Source: Megamerina dolium
Taxonomy: Eukaryota > Arthropoda > Insecta > Diptera > Megamerinidae
Direction: 5' to 3'
NCBI GenBank assembly: GCA_963854835.1
Contig: OY978526.1
Span: 86,108,846-86,172,845 of the forward strand
DNA: 64,000 bases
Part shown: one piece after another, positions 35,174 to 55,800 of the stretch
Layout: the number at the start of each line of letters is the position of its first letter
Position numbering within the stretch: position 1 is the stretch's first letter
Notes under the pieces: generated by a model
Database searches by the model: none
The model's input: the letters and a program-made list of their open reading frames with translations, nothing else
Told to the model about the DNA's origin: nothing
Translations under genes and position numbers: made by a program

Positions 35174-35650
35174 TTAAGAGATTAAATTTGGCTCTTGACA
35201 ATAAAGTTCTTTTGAATCATCGAATTTCCATAAGCGCAGTCGCATCAGATTTTCCTTTTTGCGTTGACACCACTCGTCGGCACGTACATTTCGTATTTCC
35301 TCTTCGTCATAAAGGACATGTCCGATAGCGACACTATGATGACGTTGTTTTGCATGGACAACTAAAATATTTGACACACACTGATATTTCTCCGGACATA
35401 GATCGAAACGATCAAGATAATTTTCACAGGTATAAACTGGATTCCAGCGCGTCATATCTACTTCACATGGTACGCGATCACACAATTCAATTAAATCATT
35501 TTCATTAATCAGACGCCGTATATCCGATGTAGTTGGTGTGTATGATTTTAAAAATTCTTGCAACAATACCAAATTGATGGGCTCATGTTTTTCTTTTCTT
35601 TTAATATTCCTTCTTTTGATTCTTTTAAATCTTTCAATTTTGAAGCACAT
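35174..35650 (-). CDS. Unrecognised 158-aa protein
   Basis: A single-exon ORF with a plausible ATG (MCFKIERFKRIKRRNIKRKE) and stop. It is basic at the N-terminus and then more balanced, with several Cys (LIELCDRVPCEVD, YTCENYLDRFDLCPEKYQC) and a charged tail (RADEWCQRKKENLMRLRLWK). The composition is unlike the AT-rich chance ORFs around it, which argues that it is real. There is no clear signal peptide or membrane segment. It lies 1 kb upstream of shadow on the same strand. I do not recognise a family. A further upstream exon cannot be excluded. Confidence 0.6.
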   Translation of the reverse strand: MCFKIERFKRIKRRNIKRKEKHEPINLVLLQEFLKSYTPTTSDIRRLINENDLIELCDRVPCEVDMTRWNPVYTCENYLDRFDLCPEKYQCVSNILVVHAKQRHHSVAIGHVLYDEEEIRNVRADEWCQRKKENLMRLRLWKFDDSKELYCQEPNLIS

Positions 35651-36228
35651 TTAAAATTTTGCAATTAAACAAACAAAACAAAACAAACAAAAAAAAAAAA
35701 CCAAAACACAAATTTATCAAATAAAACAAATGTATAAAATTTTTTTGAATAATACAAAGTTTTTAATATTTTTTCCAAATCTCATGAATTTTGTATATTT
35801 TGTCGATCATACGTATTTGCAGCTATACGTCTATATGGGCCTTTTCTGGAGTCAAACACTTCATATAAGTCAGTTAATATTTTATTTACTGTCACCTAAA
35901 AACACAACCAGTAATTGATTGTAGAAGTTACAGTAAATTTAAATTTATTACCCTTTTTCCCCTTAATTATCGGGCTCAAATTTAGCCACTCAATTATGTT
36001 ACTTTCTTTCGAATAGCTTATTTTATTGCCCAAGATGTCTATTTTGAGAAAATCAACAATTCAATTGTGCGAAATTGTATTTATTTGGTAATTAGTTGAG
36101 TTTGCTTTTCATTTCTCCTACTACATTGCTGGATTAGCAATCTGAACTTTTGACTGCACGAAAAAAAAAAAGTGCATAACTAAATTTCTTTGTTTTAAAT
36201 GCATATATTTGTTCTTAGTTCATTCCAT
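35651..36228. other. Intergenic DNA, no gene seen
   Basis: A-rich and AT-rich sequence with no supported feature. Confidence 0.35.
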
Positions 36229-36232
36229 TTAA

Positions 36233-36945
36233 GGGGGTCCACCTGTGTAAAATTTTCGAAAAATCAATTTTTTTTTTACATTTTTCGTATCTTTAACGAG
36301 AGCTTCTACAGGATGAGGAAGGGGAAGTTTATGGTCCTGGTATTGCAGATTAAATGTGAGTCTATAATACAAAGTTTTGTTGTGTTTCCAAACTTTGAAA
36401 GCGTTTTTCTCGAAACCATATTTTTGAATTTTGTGGGCAGGATTAAAAAAAATCGACTTAACCGATTGACTTGAAATTTTGACAGACTCATTAATACAGA
36501 TAACTGAAGGTACCCACGTAGCGGTTTTTCGAAAATTTTTTTTTTTCAATTTTACAGCAGTTTTTATATCGAAAAAAAAGCATGAAAACGAATAATTTTT
36601 ATAAAAACAACTGCCATTTCTTCAATTTTTAAAATTTCGTCAAAATCCTACGTCAGTACCTCAACGATATAAACAGAAATAAGATTTTTTTTACTTTTTG
36701 CGTTTTAGATAACTGGTTCGAGCGGAATCTTGCCCACAATTTCGGTATTTCATTTTGAAGGGGTCACTTTGAACGCCCTTAATGAGTACAAGCCTTCGGA
36801 TTACACTATTGGAAAAATTTACTATTGAAATATAAGCACAAACCTTCAAAATAACGTAAAACTTATTCTTATTTTCGAATTAGTTCTCCTAACGAAAATT
36901 CCCGAAAAAGCGTTCGAAATACCGCGCTCACACAGGTGGACCCCC
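36233..36945. mobile_element. Non-autonomous element with TTAA target duplication
   Basis: The ends GGGGGTCCACCTGTG and CACAGGTGGACCCCC are inverted repeats flanked by TTAA at 36229-36232 and 36946-36949. TTAA duplications are the signature of the piggyBac superfamily. The 713-bp interior has ORFs on both strands but no transposase words. A non-autonomous piggyBac-like derivative is the best call. Confidence 0.8.
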
Positions 36946-37187
36946 TTAATTTTAGAAATTGAAATGTATGCAATGTTTACATTTTTGTTTACAAATCGTA
37001 TGCGAGTTTGACAATTCGCCTAGGTATATAAGTACGTTATTGTGACGTGTTGCGCGGAACGAAACTCTTTTGGACATCCGTCAGCGCAATCTTCTTATTT
37101 CATCATTCTTGTACCAAACTGATAATACCTACATGATTAAGTCGACAATTTGTAGTGTAAAATAAAGGCATTCCATTGTACATTAGG

Positions 37188-37660
37188 GTAGGTTAATTTG
37201 TTCGCAAAAATGCGATCTATTAAAGCAACCAATAACCAATTACCAATACAACTTGCTGAGCGTGATGTTTTTTTTTAATTTATCCTTAAATATTCTTGAA
37301 GAAAAAGCAAAATATCAGTTTTTATAAAGCAGTTATCTCAAACTTTTGTTTTACAGCGAATTAGTAATCGGAGCAAATTAAAATTTTTGCGTCGGAGAGA
37401 AAAACAACATGCATCTTTTGTTTTTGGGAGAAAATAGTTGCTTTTTCTTCAAGGATATTCAAGTAGTAAACTGCCACTAATTTCCTCTTTAGGTTGATAC
37501 CCATATCATTATATTACGTTAAGTTTAAAAATATATTGGTTTTTTTTTTTGTGTGAAAAAAATGTAGGAAATTCTGAAAAACGGTTTTTTGGAAAATTTG
37601 ACATGATACAGACCTCTGATGGGTACCGATCAACTTAGTAGGCTTACCCTAATCGAGAGA
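37188..37660. mobile_element. Possible palindromic MITE
   Basis: The left end TTAGGGTAGGTTAA and the right end reverse-complemented TTAGGGTAAGCCTA match over about 8 bp. Internally CTTAAATATTCTTGAAGAAA (from about 37287) is mirrored by the reverse complement of CTTCAAGGATATTCAAGTAG (37449-37468), giving a diverged palindrome. No ORF. The borders are tentative. Confidence 0.4.
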
Positions 37661-40414
37661 ATTTACTAGAACGTTGAGAAAAAGAATTTCATGCCAAAAA
37701 CTAGAACTCCCTTAACGTTGAATCGTGACTACCACTCATTACATCATGAGCAATAATTGCCATGAGTGTTATGCATCGTATACGAATGTTTTACGACAAA
37801 CTTGAGTTTGTCGAAGCACAAATTGTAGTGTAAAAACGAAGGCAAGCAATGACTACGAAACGACTCTACTCATTTTACGCATACGATATTGACCGTAGAA
37901 AATTTACAGTGATTATATTGTATACATTCGCATCGTACTCGGCGATGTTTACATGAGTACATTTTTATTTACTCGCGCTAGGCTCTGGTATGTAATACTT
38001 CTTACATTACCATTTTATCTGCGCAATGTGTTTGACTTTAACCAATATTATTGAATTGTGAGCTGTAAAAGTGAGCTGCACGCACGTTAGTATACGTGTA
38101 TTTTAAGGCATTCCATACCTACAAGCAACTGCCAAATGAATCTAGGGGTGGATTGGAAAGATTAAAAAATATTCTTCTACTTTGTATTAAACCCAAGCCA
38201 AATTTCATTGAAATGTCTCAATGTATCATGTTCATGTTCATCATGCAAACCAGCCAGGAAACAGTAGGATATAAAAAGTGAAAACAACAACAAAGGTAGT
38301 ATGCGGCTTATATTTACCAAATGAAGAAGAATAATGTATGTACAAGCCGTGAGCGAACAATGGAATTAATGTTAGTTTTTTTTTTTTTTTCAAACTATGA
38401 TATTCTTTTACCTATAAATGGAGTAAAATAATTAGACTGATGATGACTCTATTGAAACTTGTTGTATCAATTCCAATCATCATCTTTTACCCATACACTG
38501 TTAGGAAGTTAGTATTCGGACAGAGACATATTTCAATAAGACTATATACAATAGATATTAAAAATATTACTTTTCCTTTCCAAGTTGATAAGTTGTCAAT
38601 AGTAAAACCCAATATAAAAACCGATCTGACAACTATAATAAACATACTTATAAAGGCTCACAGAAGTAGACATATTAAAGAGTACCTACTCCGATTCTGA
38701 CAGTGGATTTCTTGCAAGTAGAGCATTGGAAAAATTTTGATATTCATATTCTTTTTATGCTTGTGAAAAACCATGATACAGTGCACATCGTAGTTATCGA
38801 TATCATATAACAAATAGACATTATTATTGCTCGCGCTCTCCCGGAAATAGAAATTATTATCTTGAAAATTACCAAACATTTTCATGCAAAATATCATAGC
38901 ATATGGGGTAGCAAAGCCACTTAGCAACAGACTCTATATTCATTCAACTGATAAGGAGATAAAACTTTAACAACATATTGAGCAAACCTAATAAGCCGAA
39001 AACAAACATACTGTTTCGGAATCCCTTTCAAAGGATCAAATAAATAAAATGGGAAATATTATTAGAGTGCCATGAAACATTTGAGTCAAAGCAACCGCCT
39101 GAAAAGGCCAGATTTATGCAAAAATATCGATATATTTTTATATATTGCTGAGTTGGATGGTCCTTGGTCGACTTGGGAAGTCATAATGCGTAACCTTACA
39201 AAGCGCTGGATCTGAGCAAAACACAAAAACATAATAATGAAAGCATTTTAAGACGATTGAGGTCATACCATATAATTTACTAGAAAGACTTGAGTTGATG
39301 CCTTCCTACGTTTTTGTAGATATAACAGATGGCAAATATTCTTATTATTGAAACATCAATAGTTAGTATATGGTTCGAATACTTTTTTAGCAGTATACTT
39401 GTCATTATTATGATACTCTGAATAGAGAGAGAACAAATAATTTAATAAGAGGATGAAATGAAATTATAATTATGAATTTATCGAATGTCTCTCATTTATA
39501 ACCAACATTGTGGTGTGAACATGATAAGAGAGTTTGCGAGAGCTACATACGAGTACTGACATATATATAAAGTGAGAGAAATAAAAATAACAAAGTTAAC
39601 AAATGTCAAATTGTAGACACCAATGCTGTGCAAGCAACAAGCAGTTGCTATCGAATCGTCTGACCAATTTGTTGAAATCTTCGGCTGAAACGGTTGTAAT
39701 GTGCGTAAAGGAATGCCTGCAGTTGATTCCGTGTACAGTTCATATAATCATTTATTTTCATTTATTTATTAATAAATAGTTTCGTGCTTAACTTAACATT
39801 TCAATATCGTATACATACAAAATATTCTTGATTTTTGTTCAATTACACAACATCTGTACAAGTATGTAGATATATATTCGTATGTAACTGCTTACCGACA
39901 TAAGTTTCGTAATTAATTTATTTGCTGTGCTATGGCAAATGAAAGCTACATCAATACAATATATCCAGAAATATGATTCTAAAATTGTTTAATTGTGTCA
40001 CTGGAGGACAAAGAAGATTCATCACTTGTGTTTTATAAACTTTTAGGTTAATCCATAATTTGTATGATGAACGTATGAGTGCCTTGTGAATAAAAGAAGA
40101 AAAGTTAAATTGTATCAAATTTGTGGATTAATTTTACTGAATATTTATATACATACATATAGAGTTATCTACATATGTACATATCGTTTTAAAGCGGTAA
40201 GTATATAGTATGAATTCTCGTAAGTTCATACATATGTACTTCTGCAATATTTCATTTTTCATTCGTTACAAATAGTTGTTACTGTATGTCAAATTCTATA
40301 TGATTAGATTTATTAATAAATATGCACGAAATATATTTTTGTGTACAAGTGTACAACCATATCACCCTGTAGAGTATGTCTATGTTTAGAAGTAGTACGT
40401 GTGTATTGTACATA
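37661..40414. other. Gene-poor AT-rich DNA
   Basis: No gene supported. ORFs at 38440-38700 (+) and 38658-38927 (-) overlap, lack family words and look like chance frames. No element with defined ends was seen. Confidence 0.4.
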
Positions 40415-41805
40415 TGGACATTTCCCAGAAAAGGTAACCGCAAATTAAAAAAATGCTAAAATAAAAAAAAATAAAAAATCCCAAAATTCTTTTGGCTACA
40501 AATCATAAATCTTTAATAGGCAAATCTTGTAAGTTTATTTAAATTTATTGAATATTCTCCTAAGCAAGTTTTATTTTTTATATATTTTATAATTGATACA
40601 ATATATAAAATTTACCCAAGTCGAAAAAAGATGAGATGGCAATTTTTACTGGCATTAGTTATTTTATATGTTTCTCAGTATTTCTATTTTTGAGTGGGGT
40701 TATCTCAAATAAAAAACATTTTTAATATCAAATTTAACTTTATAATTTCAAAAAGAAGCAAAAACTTCAGTGATTTTCATACAGGCATTTTTTTCGCCGA
40801 TAGATTACACTTCAAATGATCTAAAAATTTTAATCAAATGAAAAGTATCACTTCAATATATCTTAATAGAAAAAACGATTCAAATTTTTTTTATAAATTG
40901 ATTTTTTTTTTCATACAATAAAATAACGTTTTTTTCTCAATTCTTAACTGGTTCTATTTTTTTAGCGCTTTCATTATCATTTATACTGTTTCTTACTTTC
41001 TTATGAACTTATTATTTAAGCTACTAACATAAAAAACCTAGCCTAATAACATAATTCCCATTGGTATCGTAACCTAATGCAATGTTTTTAAGGATGACAT
41101 TGATATTTTTGAGCTAATAAACACTCGGCAATGCTATGGAATGACTCCTGATAATTTCAATTAGTATTTCATCAACAATTATCTTTCAAACAAGACCTCT
41201 TTCATCAAAATTAGTGAATTCTTTGCTCATTTGTGGAATTTTAAAGTTTAATTTGCCATCCAAGCCTGTTTTGAACTTTGAAATTAAACATTTTCCTTAT
41301 TGGAACTAATCTAGATTGAATATAGGTCAAGATATACTTATAAGTTCAACAGCACTTCTATTATTTGCAAACGCATAATTTTATACTGAAGCGTGCCTTT
41401 AAATTAACTACCCCGTTATCATATTTGATGACGGGGTTTCATGTATTACAAAAATCAGCACTACTTTCCACAAAACCAATGAAATCATTTCAATATATCA
41501 CGAGAAGAATTTGATGAACAATTACATTCATGCTTTGGGCCGAAGAATTGGCAGCCTAAAACCTGCCGGCTACGATTGAGAATTTGAAAGCCATACTAAT
41601 AATTGGAACTTCAAATAGATCATGAAAGAAATAATTTCTTGTTTAAGAATACATACTCAATAAAATAGATTTTTTTTTTAAAGTACTCCCTAATGGATCC
41701 CCTTAGTACAATAGATAAATTTTGCATCACATACTTGAATTTGTTTTTATTTTTCTCCTCATTTTATGGGTACGAATGACGAGTCCGTAACTCAGGGAAT
41801 GTCCA
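40415..41805. mobile_element. Probable non-autonomous Tc1/mariner-type element
   Basis: Ends TGGACATTTCCCAGA (left) and, reverse complemented, TGGACATTCCCTGA (right) form an inverted repeat with one indel, with TA immediately outside at 40413-40414 and 41806-41807. The 1.39-kb interior is very AT-rich without transposase. The outer six bases CATATG are palindromic, which weakens the TA evidence slightly. Confidence 0.55.
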
Positions 41806-43730
41806 TATGAATAAATGTGTAAGTTTATTTGCATAGGTATTATTAGGTTGTTAAACTTTTGGTCAATTTGATTTCGCAATTCTTATACTTGTACATAAAT
41901 ACATTTGCATGCAAGTTCGTACGTGATATGTATGTATGTATGTATGTATTTTACTTTACCGTAGATAATAATTTCTTCTGTTGTCTATATTTATTTTGAT
42001 AAATATTGTTTTGCAGGCATATTCGCAGTAAATCATATTGCTAGATTAGAATAAGTGCCATGAGGGCAGTATGAGATTTTTAATAAAATAAATTTGTACA
42101 AAATCTGTTTTTGTATATATGTAGGTACCATGTAGTATGTATAATATGAGCTATTGATGTAGTACACGTGTGTGTTATGTATAATAAGAGCTGTTGAAAT
42201 TGCCATATCATTGTTTTCATTTTAAGATGTACGTACGCGGATAACTGACATATTGAATTTAATTATTGTTCAATGACGCCATATTAATATACTAGCTACA
42301 TATTTTGATATATGACTATATTATTATCTGAATAAATGAAGATTGTAAGATGTGATTGTAAGACGAGAATTCTGTATTGGCAAGTTAAAGCGTTATCAAT
42401 ACTTTACATATACATAAGTATTTGACACCAACTGCAAAGAATACTGGTTGAAATACTTTCTCAGTATTGAACGACATAGAAAGGGACCTACTCACGATTT
42501 TGAATAATTTCCTGCAAAAATGCAATTTAGACATCAAGACCGGTCAACTGATTAATGTTAATATCATCTTACAAATGACTACATTCAAAATTTAAATATA
42601 CAGCCATTAAAAACTTTTGAATTTTGGCTAACAAATACTTAGTGATGAAATTCTTGACGTTCCAAAAGCAAAAAAAAAAAAATCCTTTAATAAAAGCAAA
42701 ATGATATAAAATTTATAGGAAATTCGAGCATTGTGCCAATAAAATATTGGATGACTAAATATACACACGTAGCGTAATTCACTACGATTTCCATGAAAAT
42801 TAATCAGAGCTGTAAATGTGTGAATTCATTTTGACTCTTCACTTTTTTATATAAATTTTCAAAGGCTAGGTTTTTCTAGTTGTCATTGTGTGAAGGCTGA
42901 TAAAAATAAATTGATATTAATCGTTTTCAATTCATGAATTGCAAAACCTAAAGAATGTATACTGAATTGATATTATGATAAAAGAATGTTAACGCCATAT
43001 TAATTTTCATGGCGATAGCATGTTAATGTTAACATAAAAATGTTAATAATAACATTACAGCTTTTCTTCTTCGTGTTGTGTTGTATATATATGTTTATAT
43101 GTTTAGTTGGTGTAACGTTTGAAACTTCTTGTCACCTTACATTCATTGTACACCTTTATTCTATTTATTATTGTTGTTTTTCTTGCTTCTACAACAACAA
43201 CATTCAATTTAATGATGCTAATAAACAACATAAATTATTACAGAGTTGAAAAGATAGTATTAAACGCATTCATTTTTTAAGCCTAGCCTCACTTTACTGA
43301 ATGGGAAAGTGTGGTAATTTTAAGTTTTTAAGAATGATGAATTATGATTCACTGCTATTCTTTAACAAATTCAAAGCATAAGAGTGCAATATCGTTGATG
43401 CAGCTTTTATATGAATTAAGGATGTGTGAATTCTGAAATGTTTCAATTCTTTCACAGCTCTGGTGTTAATGCGTTTTGCAAAAAAAAAATGTTTTCGTTC
43501 AAGGCTTGGTAAATACTAAAGAGCTGCGAGAATGTCTTTGACTTTCAAATGATTCTCTTCACTCTCAAAACATGTACAATATTTGCAGAGCATATCTAAA
43601 TAGAATGAAAATGAGTAAGAGTGAAATATTAGGCAAATATAATACTCCACTCAATTATTTTATTTTATTTTCTCTTCAAATAAACGAATATTTGTGAGTA
43701 CTACGAAAGTTTGACAGTTCCACGAGTATT
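41806..43730. other. Gene-poor AT-rich DNA
   Basis: Contains a (GTAT)n tract near 41929-41947 and an A run near 42668-42680. No supported gene. Confidence 0.4.
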
Positions 43731-43929
43731 GCTGCAACTAGCCACTGACGTAGCGTACGTACGTACCGCCCGTACGTAGAACATACAAAATTGCATTGAT
43801 TTTCTCCGCTCCGAGCAACGTCTACGTCACCGTCATACGGTGGTGAGTTTTCGTTAACACGACATTCCCATAAGATAGGTCGTGTCAGCTGACACGTTCT
43901 ACGTTTTTACGTCGGTGGCTAGTTGCAGC
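43731..43929. mobile_element. ~200-bp MITE, GC-richer than its surroundings
   Basis: Inverted ends GCTGCAACTAGCCACTGACG and (reverse complement of right end) GCTGCAACTAGCCACCGACG differ at one base in 20. The interior carries TACGTACGTACGT-type palindromes and GTCAGCTGACAC. No ORF. A target duplication is not obvious. Confidence 0.75.
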
Positions 43930-44736
43930 ATATGTTGTACGTTATAATTGTTGTTTGCTTTTCATGACAGGCACTGATGATTTGTATTACTGCGTCTTGC
44001 GGCGTCATGTTGTCTTATCTACTGTATTTTTTTTGCTTATATGTATTGTAATGTAACATAAGGGGTGTACTCGTACTCCAAGTTATCAAAAGTTATTATA
44101 AACTATCACAGTTTTTGCGTTCTCGTACTCCAAAAACCTGCAAAGTAGGGGGAATTGAGAGAATAAAATGGCATTTCAATTTAAGGGGAAGTTGCAAATT
44201 TTTACTGGATAAATTTGTACTTGTAGAAACTTGCAAGTTAGAAAAACAGCTGATCGCAAACAAACGAAACAAACAAGCAACGAACAATTTGCAATTTACT
44301 TAGTGGAATATCAGCTGTTCGTGAAACTTGCAGGTTTTTGCTGGTTTTGTGTTCTCGTACTTTTTCGAATATTTTGCTCTCTACGAGCGAATGGTGTCAA
44401 TTTTTGAGAAACTTCTATGCTGGATAATTTTTACTGGAAAATTACGAAAACGGATCTATAGAAAAGCAAATCTAATGTTGAGATTCTACTCATTCTATAA
44501 AAACGAAATATACATACACTCCATTCCATTTTATTTCTATTTTATTCATTCTAATTCGTATTTCCTTAGAGAGAATGAATTAGAGATTATATTTTAATAT
44601 CAATAGAATGTTTGGAAGATGCAAACGAATACATTCCTGCAGCACTCTAGTATATACATACCATACAGTCATCTTGTATGCAAAAATCGAATCATTATAT
44701 TTAGATATAGAAATTTTGAAAATCACTCTCTTTGAA

Positions 44737-44773
<37 letters not shown>

Positions 44774-45269
44774 CCATATAATGTTATCGAATCCAATGGA
44801 AGTTTCTTGTAGAAATTGTATATATGTATATGTAATTGCTACGTATGCAAATGACTTGTAGAATAAAGGAAGCATCTCTTATGTAAATAGGTTGCATTGC
44901 AAGGTCATCTGTATTTACTCATGTGTCTGGTTTGTTGATCGCTCTTATGTTCCGCTTTCATCAAACATTTAATAGGGCACTGATAAGAAGAATTAAAAAA
45001 AACTACACATACCTATTATCGCTATTTGAATACTATGCAAACAAACATAAATATTTATTGTGCTCATATCGCTTAACTTGCATATAAACAAGCATGCTTG
45101 CATGCGTTATGTCTAAGTGCATTTGTAAAAACTACATATATTTCAGATGATTATTTGCAAAGAATGCAAAATGATAAAAATAGTATAGTTCGCAAATTAT
45201 AATTTTTCAGATTCGATGCTGTAGTTAAGTGAAGTCGTTTTCTGTTTTCTCGTTTTGTTTGATTTTGCA
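43930..45269. other. Upstream region of the ABCC gene
   Basis: Contains near-inverted copies of AAAAACCTGCAAAG (44127) and CTTGCAGGTTTTT (44327-44339) that may bound another small repeat, and a (CT)n microsatellite at about 44741-44767. A promoter for the downstream gene is presumably here, but no motif was certain. Confidence 0.4.
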
Positions 45270-52294
<7,025 letters not shown>

Positions 52295-52856
52295 AAAATA
52301 CTATGTCTCACCAATGTATGAATTTCCATTTAGCATTTAAGTTATCAACTACAAAAAAAATATATACATATATTTTCATCGTTATGAATATTTTTATACC
52401 AAATTTTGAATCTGTTTAGCCGATTAGTCTCTATTTAGATAGGTAAAATCATCATTTCATTTAGAATTTATACGAAAACGTGATCATGTTACTTACTAAT
52501 GTTACTTAAGCCATGTTACGTTAATTTATACATACATACGTTCAATAAATTCTTTTTACATACAAAGAAAATCTTTCAAAAATATGCATTGTATATAAAT
52601 GTTGTAATCATTTATTTGAAAAGCATTTCCAAAGTTAAAACTATAAAATACATGTACATGAACGATATGTAAATTTGTTTTTAAAATATTCAACAAATAA
52701 GCTTCGACATCTGCGAATAGCTTTAAATATCAACAAAATACTTATGGTAATCTTAAATATATCGTTGAGCAAATATCTTAATAAATATACAAACACACAC
52801 ATACACATATATATACTTGTGGTTGGTAAGAAATCATAGAAACTATATATTGTATA
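52295..52856. other. Shared 3' intergenic region of ABCC and ana1
   Basis: Holds both 3' UTRs. AATAAA lies on the + strand near 52542. The rest is AT-rich with a CA/TA tract near 52790-52813. Confidence 0.45.
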
Positions 52857-55800
52857 TTATCTCCTATTATTATCATTTTCATCTACATTATCATTACAGT
52901 AGTAATGAACTGATGATCGATCCTGAAAACGCACAGACGATATTCGGCTTTCGCCAGAAAAGAGTTGAGTTGTTGTTGATGAGCTGGACGCATTGCTGCT
53001 ATGTTGCGGAGCACAAAAAACTGGTGTCGAGGTCTTTTGTCGATCCAAATTACTGCCACCTTGACCACTGGTGCCATTTGTTTTTGTACGTGGCGTGTAA
53101 CTTGGCGTTATCGAACCAATAATGGAGCGAAAAAATTGGCTTCGTAACGAATCATCACTGGTCGATGATGATGAGCACGATGTATTTGCATGTTTGAGCA
53201 ATTCTTTTGTAAGAAAATCACGCAGATTCAAAGGATGTCCAGCAAATTCATAACAGCTATCTGTCTGTTCTATGCTCACCTGATTAAGGGATAAAAACCA
53301 ATTGGGATTATTAAGGAAAATACAAATATAGATAAGACATTTGTTTACGGGGACTTACTCGTCGTTCTTGACGTGCCGTGTTTTGTGCTGATCTCGAATT
53401 TAATGGCACACTAGTAGAAGTGCTACTACTTAAAGCTTCTCGTTCCTTGGTTTTTCTTCTCATTGTGGCTGGCCATTTAACGCCGACCTCAAACAGATCA
53501 CGTTCTATATCGCCCGATAAATTATCTGAAGTGGAAATTTTCTCAATACCACTTTCCGTCACAAACATTTGAGCGGCACGAATTGCTGCTGTCGTCTGAC
53601 CACTACTACTGTGAGTGCTCGATGAGAAAATTTGCTCCTTGGCTGCGGCGCAACTGCGGAATGAACTCTGCAATATATTGCGTCGCTTCAATTCCTCCTC
53701 AATATTTATTGATTCAGAGTCTGTTTCGGTTAATGCTTGAGGGCCACTAGTGATATTATCTAAGCTCTCCGTATCGATTAGTTCTCGTTCTGGATTGTTT
53801 TTTAACAATTGCGTCATGTATTCCCTTTGTGTAGGAAACGATTTCACCGTTAAATTTGCCAATCGCAAATTAGCTATTAAATCTTCGACCGTTTCCGGTG
53901 AATGCTCTTGTCTTTCGTCCTCCCTATAATGGGCTGTCAAATTTGCCATATACGATGAAAGCGATGGAAATTCTTCATAATTTAAAACTAGAAATAAGGA
54001 AAAAAGAAATAAGTAGAAAAACAAAGATAATGTTTTAAAACTAACCGTTATTCTTTTCAGCTTTCTTCAAAGTTACTATCAGCTCGTTGAACTCTTGGTG
54101 CATTCGGAATTGTTGATCCTGATTTAATACGCTCAAATCGAGACCGAGTTCCTGTACATATTGCTCAAATGTTGGAAAACGACTGGCTGATGGCATGCTA
54201 TCAGCAGGCTGCGCGGATCTACCCGCTGTTAAGTGTGCCGAATTATTTACACGCGATGTGGCTGGCGTATCTACCTCCAGGATGGTAGACAATTCGTGTA
54301 CTAATTCATCTTCCAGCAGTTGTGGACTAAAACGACGTAGAGTCGGCGGTGGTTTTACCTTTCGCTGAGCATTGCTGCTGTGCGTGTGAGAGGATGCAAC
54401 TGATGTAGGTTCTGCATCTGGATGCTGCTCTTGTGCAGTTAAGGGACGTGACATACTAATACCACTATCACGACTCAAGCCGATGCTCTTATGCTTTTCC
54501 AAAGGCATACTTTCAGCAGTTATTACATCTGCTTGTTCGTTGACGATATTCGAATCCAATAGTTTACTCTCGGATGCATCGGCTCCACTGCTCCGATCAG
54601 ATGATACACGCACACGTCCTTTGTTCTCAGGCAAATCCAAATACTCTGTAGAATTGCGGCCGTTCTCACTAACAGAGCTCAGGGTGACCTCGAGCAAGCG
54701 TTGCTTCTCTTCACGGACTTTATTGATCAGTTCCGTTAGTTCAGCAATGCGCTGCGTGCAATTGTCCGTCAGTTGAGCATATCGCATTATTTGAGCTTCC
54801 GCATCCGAGTCTTGTTGCAGCGTCTCTACGGATTTATCTTTCATTGGCGCTCTGTCAATATGTCTCTTTTCCCTCTGATGGGATTTGTCAGTAATTATTT
54901 CTTGTTTTGATCCAGCCATGTTTTCCTCCTTTTGAAATGATTTACGTGTTTTAGTAGCGCTATCATTTTGCGTTTTGTGGTGCTCTTGTGCTTTATTTTG
55001 AGTTAATTTGGCTCGTCCAGCCAGGTTCGTTGCTAGCTTTCGTGAAACATTTTTTGTTGCCGGTTTTTTATTCCTTAAGCGCTGTTGCCATATTTCTTCG
55101 AGCATGCGCACACTTGCCTCCAACGAAAGATTGCTCTGAGAACGGAGCGTTTCCTCCAGTTCATTAACAAAACTTCGATTTTCCTCTATGAATTGTTGCA
55201 CACGCTCCAAACGTTCTTGTGACAGTTGTGCCAACTCATCGGAAGAAGATGTCGAATTTGATTTGTTTGCACTGGTATTTATTACAGATGTGGATGGTGT
55301 ATCAATGGTTGAGGAACTAACGCCCAACGCATTTACGGAATTCCTAGACATACCAAGCAAACGTTGTATATAGTGGGCTATCAGTGGATTGAGACGTGGA
55401 GGTTTAGGTCGTGCCGTCTTCGGAGCTACTTTATCGTTTTGGTCTTCTTCCTGGGGTGCAACAACTTTCTCCAGAAGACCATCAACTTTATTGGCAATTG
55501 TCGTCGGTAGGCTGCGGTATGAAGTTGAATTTGAATCGTACGAATTGTGTCGTTTTATTTCATCTTTCGGTGTCTTTTGCTTAATATTTGACATGGATAG
55601 TTTTTTCTTTGGCGTCTTTTTGCCCGCCGAATTTTGAATCAATGTAGATAATTTGCGTGGACTTTTTGAACTTTTCATTTTGAGTTTTCCATGCTGTCCA
55701 TGTGATTTGCATTTTGTATCGTTCTTCAATTTAATTATTATTTCCACTGGTTTTCCAGCACTTTTTTGTATGATCTGGCCGGCCGTGGATTTACCTGTCT

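Noticed and set aside
38440..38927. Overlapping ORFs on both strands in the gene-poor region
   Set aside because: AT-driven composition, no family words, no splice or promoter context.
44071..44370. Second MITE bounded by AAAAACCTGCAAAG and CTTGCAGGTTTTT
   Set aside because: The matching arms are about 14 bp, the outer borders do not align and no target duplication is visible; left as a note in the upstream region.
45255..45269. Upstream TTG-started extension of the ABCC protein
   Set aside because: A non-ATG start five codons upstream is unlikely in a fly nuclear gene; the ATG at 45270 gives the expected N-terminus.
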